Assembly: GCF_900101955.1 (NCBI RefSeq)
Contig: NZ_FNAQ01000001.1
Coordinates: 186,001-250,000, forward strand
Origin: Desulfuromonas thiophila
GTDB lineage: Bacteria; Desulfobacterota; Desulfuromonadia; Desulfuromonadales; Desulfuromonadaceae
Direction: 5' to 3'
Length of the DNA: 64,000 bases
The notes below the pieces were generated by a model. It was given only the letters and a program-made list of their open reading frames with translations, had not been told where the DNA came from and ran no database searches. Position numbers and translations under genes: made by a program. Position 1 is the first letter of the stretch, and each line of letters starts with the position of its first letter. This document shows positions 58,401 through 64,000 of this stretch, piece after piece.

Positions 58401-58778
58401 GGGGGTATCCTTTCATGTCTGCCTTTGTCTGCGGGGAGACGGGAGATGCCTGGTCATTGCCGCAGTATAGCGCTGCTGGCAGCTGGCGGCAAACCGTCGC
58501 TGGCGGCTGTCCAGGCTGTGAGGAGAACAGTTTTTTTTGTTTTTTCTCTTCCTCTTGTGCTATAGAAGGAAGCGTTCGACTTAAACACTGTTTTAATTTG
58601 ACCGGATATGGGTTGTCATGAAGAGATATGGTCGTCTCTCTCCGATATATACATGAAAACATATAAACAGATTTGATTGTGCTGCGGGCGTGGCAAAAGC
58701 GGGATAAGGTATAGGAAGACGGCGGGAAAACGGTGGCTGGCGATCCGGCTGGCCGGTGTGGGGGTCAAGGAGGCGGAC
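58401..58778. other. Intergenic region between the HD gene and the chemoreceptor gene
   Basis: About 380 bp without a gene. It includes a long T-rich stretch at 58531-58555 (A-rich on the minus strand, which could help the HD-gene promoter) and the sigma-28-like site at 58582-58608. The open frame starting at 58677 is only the in-frame extension of the chemoreceptor and lacks a good ribosome site. Confidence 0.55.
58582..58608 (+). promoter_or_regulatory. Weak sigma-28-like promoter before the chemoreceptor gene
   Basis: TAAA (58582-58585), exactly 15 bases, then ACCGGATA (58601-58608), compared with the flagellar sigma-28 form TAAA-N15-GCCGATAA. Five of eight -10 positions match at best. 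Chemoreceptor genes are common sigma-28 targets. Confidence 0.3.
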
Positions 58779-60521
58779 ATGCGATTTAAGGATCTGAAAA
58801 TTGCAAACAAGGTTTATTTTCTCTTTGCACTGGCGGTTCCCGTCATGTGTGTGGTGTTCGGCGGGCTCTACTGGAAAACCAGCGAAAATCTGCTGCGCGA
58901 GCGCAGCGATAAAATCCGTTCACAGGTGGAAACCGCCAGCAGCATGGTGGAGCACTTTGTCGCCCGGGCCGCCAGTGGTGAGTTGACCGATGCGCAGGCT
59001 CGCCAGCAGGCCATTGCGGCGGTCAAGGCGTTGCGTTACGGCAGCAACGATTATTTCTGGATCAACGATGCCGGGCCACGCATGATCATGCATCCGTTCA
59101 AGCCCGATCTCGATGGCAAGGATCTCAGCGGCTTCGCTGATCCGGATGGTGTCAAGCTGTTTGTCGAAATGGTCAACGTCACCCGCAGTGGCAGCGGTGA
59201 TTTTGTCCATTACCGCTGGGCCAAGCCGGGCCATGACCAGCCGGTGGAGAAGGTTTCCTACGTCAAGCGCGTTGCCGCCTGGGACTGGATCATCGGCAGC
59301 GGCCTGTATATTGATGACGTTCGCAAGGAAACCCATACCATGCTGTATGGTGCCATTGGCATCGTCGGGTTCACCATTCTGATCTCAACCTTGATTGTGA
59401 TCTGGTTTGCCCGTGGATTGTCCGGCCCCATTGCCCAGGTGGTGGAGATGTTGCAGGAGTTGGCCAAGGGCCATACCAGTTGCCGCCTTAATCTGGATCG
59501 CAAGGACGAGATCGGCGTGATGGCGCGGTCGCTGGATGCCTTTGCCGACAGTCTGGAACACGAGGTGGTCGATGCCCTGCAGAAGCTGGCGCAGGGCGAT
59601 CTGACCTTCGATATTCATCCCAGTGACGAGGCCGACCAGATTCGCGGCGCCCTGCACACCATGGAGCAGGATCTCAACAAGATGATGTGCGAGATTCAGC
59701 TGGCCGGTGAACAGATCTCCGCTGGCGCCACCCAGGTGTCCGATGCCAGCCAGTCCCTGTCGCAGGGGGCAACGGAATCGGCCAGTTCGCTGCAGCAGAT
59801 TGCCGCCTCCATGAGTGAGCTGGCCAATCGTACGGATCACAACGCCGATAACGCCCGGCAGGCGGCCAGCCTGTCCGGTGAAGCCAGCGAGGCGGCCAAC
59901 CGTGGCAACGGCTCGATGGAGCAGATGGTCAGGGCCATGGCGGAAATCAATGCCGCCGGCCAGAATATCTCCAAGATCATCAAGGTCATCGACGAGATCG
60001 CCTTCCAGACCAACCTGCTGGCTCTTAATGCCGCTGTCGAGGCCGCTCGCGCCGGCCAGCACGGTAAGGGTTTCGCCGTGGTGGCTGAAGAGGTGCGCAA
60101 TCTGGCGGCACGCAGCGCGAAGGCGGCCCGGGAAACGGCCGAGCTCATCGAGGGCTCGGTGCAGAAGGCCGAGAACGGTGCCCAGATCGCCGAACAGACG
60201 GCCGAAGCCCTGGGTGAAATTGTTAACCGTGTTACCAAGGTTTCCGATCTGATAGCCGAGATCTCCGCCGCCAGCAGTGAACAGGCCCACGGGATCGCCC
60301 AGATCAATGTCGGCATCGGTCAGATCGACGATGTTACGCAGCAGAATACTGCCAATGCCGAGCAGGGCGCGGCCTCGGCTGAGCAGCTGGCCTCCCAGGC
60401 CGCTCAGCTGCTGGCGCTGTTGCATCGTTTCAAGCTTAAGCAGGATTGCCACAAACGGCGCGGCCAGTCACCGGCTGCCGGTGCGCGTCGGCCGCAGGCG
60501 CCGGCCCGGATCGGCTGGTAG
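58779..60521 (+). CDS. Methyl-accepting chemotaxis protein with Cache domain
   Basis: A 580-residue chemoreceptor. Helix 1 (about 10-30) and helix 2 (about 190-212) bracket a periplasmic single Cache domain with [15 protein letters not shown] and [15 protein letters not shown], typical of sCache_2 sensors of small organic acids. HAMP and a second linker segment follow. The cytoplasmic hairpin tip carries [23 protein letters not shown] and [18 protein letters not shown], the CheA/CheW contact region. I chose ATG 58779, preceded by AAGGAGG, rather than an upstream frame. There is no C-terminal CheR pentapeptide; the tail is Arg/Pro-rich. The next gene follows by 21 bases. Confidence 0.94.
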   Translation: MRFKDLKIANKVYFLFALAVPVMCVVFGGLYWKTSENLLRERSDKIRSQVETASSMVEHFVARAASGELTDAQARQQAIAAVKALRYGSNDYFWINDAGPRMIMHPFKPDLDGKDLSGFADPDGVKLFVEMVNVTRSGSGDFVHYRWAKPGHDQPVEKVSYVKRVAAWDWIIGSGLYIDDVRKETHTMLYGAIGIVGFTILISTLIVIWFARGLSGPIAQVVEMLQELAKGHTSCRLNLDRKDEIGVMARSLDAFADSLEHEVVDALQKLAQGDLTFDIHPSDEADQIRGALHTMEQDLNKMMCEIQLAGEQISAGATQVSDASQSLSQGATESASSLQQIAASMSELANRTDHNADNARQAASLSGEASEAANRGNGSMEQMVRAMAEINAAGQNISKIIKVIDEIAFQTNLLALNAAVEAARAGQHGKGFAVVAEEVRNLAARSAKAARETAELIEGSVQKAENGAQIAEQTAEALGEIVNRVTKVSDLIAEISAASSEQAHGIAQINVGIGQIDDVTQQNTANAEQGAASAEQLASQAAQLLALLHRFKLKQDCHKRRGQSPAAGARRPQAPARIGW

Positions 60522-60542
60522 GCTGGCGCCGGGCGGTCTGGC

Positions 60543-62657
60543 ATGGAGCACGGACGCCTTGCGCGCCGGTTGTGGCGGCGCCTGCAACATCGACCGCCGA
60601 CCCGGCAGGATGCTGCCGGGCTGCGCAATATCCTCAATTCCATCGGCAACGGCGTAATCGCCACGGATTTGCAGCAGCGGGTCATCGGGCTGAATCCTGG
60701 CGCCGAGCAGCTGACCGGTTTTTCTCCCCAAGAGGCCATCGGCGCGGTGCTGCGGCAGATTTTCCCCCTGCGTCACGCTCTGAGTGGCCAGCGGTTGGAA
60801 CTGCCGCTGGCACAGGTGGTGCGGGACGGTGCAGCCCTGGCATTGGAGGAACACTGTCAGTTGCAGGATCGCCAGGGTCGGTTGCGGGCCGTGGCGGGCA
60901 CGCTGGCGCCGCTGCGCGATGCCGATGGTGTCCCCTGCGGGCTGGTACTGAGTTTTCATGACATCAGTGACGATTACCGCCTGCGCCAGCAGCTGCGCCA
61001 GAGTGAGCAGCGTTTCAAGGAGGTGGTCAACAGCCTCAACGACAACCTGATTCTGCTTGATCCCGAGCTCCGGGTGCAGTTGATGAACGCTGCAGCTCTG
61101 AACAGCTATGCCGTTGATCCCGAGCACTACCGGGGCCGCAAGTGCCATGAGCTGTTCTGGGACTGCCCCGATATCTGCGCCAACTGCCCGTCGCTGCGGG
61201 TGTTGCAAACGGGCCAGCCTGAGGGTGCCTTGCGCCAGTTGCCCGATGGCCGGGTGCTCGACCGAACCATCTACCCGGTGCGCGATGCCCTCGGGCGTAT
61301 CTGTGGCACCGCCGTGGTGGCTTCCGACATTACCAAGCGTCACCGTGCCGAACAGGCCTTGGAGCACCAGGCTTATCACGATCAACTGACCGGCTTGCCC
61401 AACCGCCGTCTTTATCTCGACCGCCTTGAACAGGCGCTGATGCGGGCCCGTCGCCACCGCCAGATGCTGGCGGTGGTCATGCTGGATCTCAATCGTTTCA
61501 AGGATATTAACGACAGCCTTGGCCATGGCGCCGGCGATGCCCTGCTGGTGCTGGTGGCGGACCGGTTACGGCGTCAGCTGCGGGCCGAGGATACGGTGGC
61601 GCGCCTGGGCGGTGACGAATTTCTGGTGCTGCTGGAGGATTTTGCCTGTCTCGACGATCTGCTGGCTGTGCTCGACAAGGTGCGGCTGACCTTTGCTGCG
61701 CCCTTTGTTGTCGAGGGTCATGCCTTGCATCTGAGTGCCAGCATCGGGGTGGCGACTTGGCCGGAAGCCGGCGACAGTTGCGAGGAATTGATCAAGAATG
61801 CCGATCTGGCCATGTATCGCAGCAAGCGCGACGGCGGCCAGCAGCATTGCTTTTACAATGAGGAAATGGCCCGCCTGGCCCTGAGCCGCATTCGCTTGGA
61901 GGCCGACCTGCGCCGTGGGCTCAATCAGGACGAACTGACCGTTTATTTTCAGCCCAAGGTCGATCTGGTCACTGGCGCGCTGGTGTCTCTCGAAGCCCTG
62001 GCGCGCTGGTGCCATCCGCGCAAGGGGATGATCGCGCCGGCAGAATTCATTCCCGTGGCCGAGGCCTGCCATCTGATTGCCGAACTGGGTGAGCAGGTGT
62101 TGCGCAAGGCCTGTCACCAGGTGCAGCGTTGGCGCCTTGAAGGAATTTACTGCGGTCGGGTGGCGGTCAACGTGGCTGCCGCCCAGCTGCGTCATAACCG
62201 GTTGTGCGCCAGCGTCGCCGCAGCTCTGCAGGAAAGTGGCCTGCCACCAGGCTGCCTGTGTCTGGAAATTACCGAAACCTCCCTGATGCAGATCGACCAT
62301 CAGGTGCTGCAAGAGTTGCAGACCCTGCGCGGTTGGGGTGTGACCCTGGCCATTGACGATTTCGGTACCGGTTATTCCTCCCTGGCCTATCTCAAGCGGC
62401 TGCCCATCACCACCCTGAAGCTGGACAAAAGCTTTGTCGATGATCTGCCAAGCGATGATAACAGCGTTGCCATTACCCGCGCGGTGATTGGCATGGCCCG
62501 GGCGCTGGGACTGCGGGTCGTGGCTGAAGGCGTGGAGAACGCGGCCCAGCGTGATTTTCTGCTCGAAGCCGGTGCCACCCAGGCACAGGGCTACCTGTGG
62601 GCGCGGCCGGCGCCGCGGCCGGATTTTGCCGCCTTCGCCATTCACTGTCGCTGCTGA
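60543..62657 (+). CDS. PAS-PAS-GGDEF-EAL c-di-GMP protein
   Basis: A 704-residue cytosolic signalling protein. There are two PAS domains (about 25-145 and 155-270), then GGDEF with the intact motif LGGDEF near residue 358, then EAL with SLEALARW near 485, the metal motif DDFGTGYSSL and EGVE near the end. Both enzymatic motifs look complete, so it could make or break c-di-GMP. The GGDEF I-site region reads RAED, five residues before GGDEF, also intact. PAS 2 carries a cysteine group, CHELFWDCPDICANCP, which may bind metal or respond to redox. It is likely co-transcribed with the chemoreceptor. The ribosome site is weak (GGGCGG). Confidence 0.93.
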   Translation: MEHGRLARRLWRRLQHRPPTRQDAAGLRNILNSIGNGVIATDLQQRVIGLNPGAEQLTGFSPQEAIGAVLRQIFPLRHALSGQRLELPLAQVVRDGAALALEEHCQLQDRQGRLRAVAGTLAPLRDADGVPCGLVLSFHDISDDYRLRQQLRQSEQRFKEVVNSLNDNLILLDPELRVQLMNAAALNSYAVDPEHYRGRKCHELFWDCPDICANCPSLRVLQTGQPEGALRQLPDGRVLDRTIYPVRDALGRICGTAVVASDITKRHRAEQALEHQAYHDQLTGLPNRRLYLDRLEQALMRARRHRQMLAVVMLDLNRFKDINDSLGHGAGDALLVLVADRLRRQLRAEDTVARLGGDEFLVLLEDFACLDDLLAVLDKVRLTFAAPFVVEGHALHLSASIGVATWPEAGDSCEELIKNADLAMYRSKRDGGQQHCFYNEEMARLALSRIRLEADLRRGLNQDELTVYFQPKVDLVTGALVSLEALARWCHPRKGMIAPAEFIPVAEACHLIAELGEQVLRKACHQVQRWRLEGIYCGRVAVNVAAAQLRHNRLCASVAAALQESGLPPGCLCLEITETSLMQIDHQVLQELQTLRGWGVTLAIDDFGTGYSSLAYLKRLPITTLKLDKSFVDDLPSDDNSVAITRAVIGMARALGLRVVAEGVENAAQRDFLLEAGATQAQGYLWARPAPRPDFAAFAIHCRC

Positions 62658-62679
62658 GAGACCGGTTGCGCTGAAACAG

Positions 62680-62718
62680 CAACGCCCCTGCCGCAAGACA
62701 GGGGCGTTGTTTGATTTT
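62680..62718 (+). terminator. Terminator after the GGDEF-EAL gene
   Basis: CAACGCCCCTG (62680-62690) pairs with CAGGGGCGTTG (62699-62709), followed by TTTGATTTT. Same opening motif as the 17326-17361 hairpin. Confidence 0.82.
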
Positions 62719-62771
62719 AATGGGATTACGCCGGGCTGTGGGTCTGCTGGTCGCAGCCCGGCGCGCTGGGG

Positions 62772-64000
62772 TTATTTCTTCTGCTCAGCCTGCGGCTGGC
62801 TGGCGCGCAGGAACTTCAGGTAATCGGCCATTTCCTGCAGGTTCTTGGCCTGAGTCCAGCGACCGTCGGCGAAAACGCCGTAATCGACACCGCCCATGGC
62901 GGTTGCAAAGCGCACCGAGTTGCCAAAGAACAGCCACTGCTCAATCCACTTCATCTCGATGGCCTCGTCAAAAGGATTGGCCCCCTGCGGCAGCCCCTGG
63001 GCCAGGCCTTCCTGCCAGGCGCTGCTGAGGATCTTGGTGGCCTGCAGGGTCATGCTGTTGCTGGTTTCGATGGACCGGTCGAGACGGTCGAAGTGGCCAT
63101 CGATCCACTGTTGGCTGTGGCAGCCGGCGCAGACCCGCTCCATGCGCCGCTGGCGTTCGGCCATTTCCTCGTTGCTGATCAGGAAGGCGCTGACCGGTTC
63201 GCCGGTCAGTTCCGTCGGCAGGTTCAGGCCACCCTTGTTGACGATGGCGGTGGTGTCGGCCTTGATCGGATGCGGGTGGGCATAGGGCAGACCGAAGATC
63301 CGCCAGGGCAGCCGGTCATTCATGCGGTGCGAACGTTTGGCCAGGGTTTCACCGTTTTCATCGACCAGTTCGCTGGCGTGGCAGGCGGCACAGGTCGGGG
63401 CGGTGAAGTCTTTGCCGACGGTCCAGGGCACGGCGCTGTAATTCCAGGATTTGTCCATCGACTTCTGAATGTTGCCGTGCACACTGACCTCGTACACCTT
63501 GTAGGCCGGCACATCCGGCCCTTTGTGACATTCGGCACAGGTGTAGGGTTTACGCGCCATTTCAATAGAGAACTGGTGGCGGGTATGGCACGAGGAGCAG
63601 GCGCCGGTGCTGCCATCGGGGTTGAGCCGGCCGACACCGGCGTTGGGCCAGTTGCTCAGAACCGGGAAGGTCATTTCCCCCATGGCGGTGTCGCGTGTTA
63701 CCGTGCCGGTGACCTTCACATCGGTCCCATGACAGGCCAGGCAGGAGTCGGCGTTGCTGGTATCATCGGCCGGCAGATGATGAAAACCGCTGTCGGTGAA
63801 CTCGGCCAACCCGTTGGTATTGTTAACCATCATGGCGTACACCGGGTTGTTCATGAGGTTGGCGTAGGCTTGCGCCATCAGGTTGTCAGCAAAGTCGGTT
63901 GTTTCGGTGGGATGACAGGTGGCACAGTCGGGCGGCGATACCACGCTGTGGATGGTAAAACCGTTATGCTCGAAGCTGTCCTGCGGATGGGCGGCACTGT
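62772..64000 (-). CDS. Multihaem c-type cytochrome of the hydroxylamine-oxidoreductase type (5' end outside window)
   Basis: The frame is open to the right edge, so the N terminus and signal peptide are missing; about 409 residues remain. Six CxxCH haem sites are visible: CATCH, CLACH, CSSCH, CAECH, CAACH and CAGCH. The spacing and the C-terminal region, with MERVCAGCHSQQWIDGHF and NPFDEAIEMKWIEQWLFFGNSVRFATAMGG in outline, resemble the octahaem hydroxylamine oxidoreductase family, with two more haems expected upstream. In anaerobes such proteins often reduce nitrogen or sulfur compounds. A GTG at 63944 is in frame but the frame continues beyond it with haem-protein-like sequence. The C terminus is PQAEQKK, soluble. 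Confidence 0.85.
   Translation of the reverse strand, partial: SAAHPQDSFEHNGFTIHSVVSPPDCATCHPTETTDFADNLMAQAYANLMNNPVYAMMVNNTNGLAEFTDSGFHHLPADDTSNADSCLACHGTDVKVTGTVTRDTAMGEMTFPVLSNWPNAGVGRLNPDGSTGACSSCHTRHQFSIEMARKPYTCAECHKGPDVPAYKVYEVSVHGNIQKSMDKSWNYSAVPWTVGKDFTAPTCAACHASELVDENGETLAKRSHRMNDRLPWRIFGLPYAHPHPIKADTTAIVNKGGLNLPTELTGEPVSAFLISNEEMAERQRRMERVCAGCHSQQWIDGHFDRLDRSIETSNSMTLQATKILSSAWQEGLAQGLPQGANPFDEAIEMKWIEQWLFFGNSVRFATAMGGVDYGVFADGRWTQAKNLQEMADYLKFLRASQPQAEQKK

Noticed and set aside
63942-63944. GTG as the start of the multihaem cytochrome
   Set aside because: The frame stays open to the window edge with plausible coding sequence, and a signal peptide plus more haems are expected upstream.
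1-64000. CRISPR arrays, tRNA or rRNA genes, insertion sequences, prophage
   Set aside because: No regularly spaced repeats, no cloverleaf or rRNA segments, and no transposase or phage proteins were seen.

Overview
The window reads as chromosome from an anaerobic, motile, Gram-negative bacterium, most likely of the Desulfuromonadales (the Geobacter, Desulfuromonas and Pelobacter group). The basis is the mix of genes: an 11-subunit complex I operon without nuoEFG, a complete Na+-translocating NADH:quinone oxidoreductase (nqrA-F), a multihaem c-type cytochrome of the hydroxylamine-oxidoreductase type, flagellar genes and many c-di-GMP proteins (GGDEF, PilZ, GGDEF-EAL). The DNA is GC-rich (about 60 % by eye, not computed). 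I saw no phage, transposase, rRNA, tRNA or CRISPR array. The placement is an inference from gene content.

Layout. 1-4.7 kb: the 3' part of an RND efflux permease, a CpxA/CpxR-like two-component pair on the minus strand, and a divergent OmpR-type regulator with a degenerate receiver; the shared control region holds five GTAAA/TTTAC half-sites spaced 10 bp apart. 4.9-11.2 kb: flagellar hook and filament-junction genes fliD, flgD, a TIGR02530-type flagellar-operon gene, flgE, an flgN-like chaperone gene, flgK and flgL, followed by a convergent macrodomain gene that overlaps flgL. 12-17.1 kb: potABCD polyamine transporter joined to a NUDIX hydrolase gene and an eIF2B-fold gene. 17.4-19.8 kb: an M24 peptidase and a diguanylate cyclase. 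19.9-27.8 kb: nqrM, apbE, a ferritin-like gene and nqrABCDEF, all on the minus strand, behind a long structured leader. 28.2-34.2 kb: a PilZ protein with a pseudo-receiver, a Prc/Tsp protease and a JAMM-DinG helicase fusion.

34.3-46.2 kb: an IscU-like scaffold, an NDUFA9-type dehydrogenase/reductase, and then nuoABCDHIJKLMN. 46.3-49.6 kb: a UbiD-fold protein without its usual active-site residues, coupled to rsmE and convergent with a tRNA nucleotidyltransferase. 49.5-53.6 kb: a tightly packed minus-strand operon (membrane protein, trpB, CxxCxxCC protein, cysK, nuclease, tRNA nucleotidyltransferase). 53.6-58.4 kb: a small protein, lysA, a CoA-disulfide-reductase-like flavoenzyme with a Fur-family regulator and a Fur-box-like palindrome, a second CxxCxxCC protein and an HD-domain protein. 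58.8-62.7 kb: a Cache chemoreceptor followed by a PAS-PAS-GGDEF-EAL protein. The window ends inside a multihaem cytochrome gene.

How the parts fit: two respiratory coupling sites (Nqr for Na+, Nuo for H+) and their maturation factors (NqrM, ApbE, IscU-like) form the energy core. Flagella, a chemoreceptor and c-di-GMP proteins form a motility and signalling layer. The least expected items are a structured repeat found just after two unrelated genes, the JAMM-DinG fusion, and several proteins whose family active sites are substituted (eIF2B-like, UbiD-like, two receivers, Fur-like).
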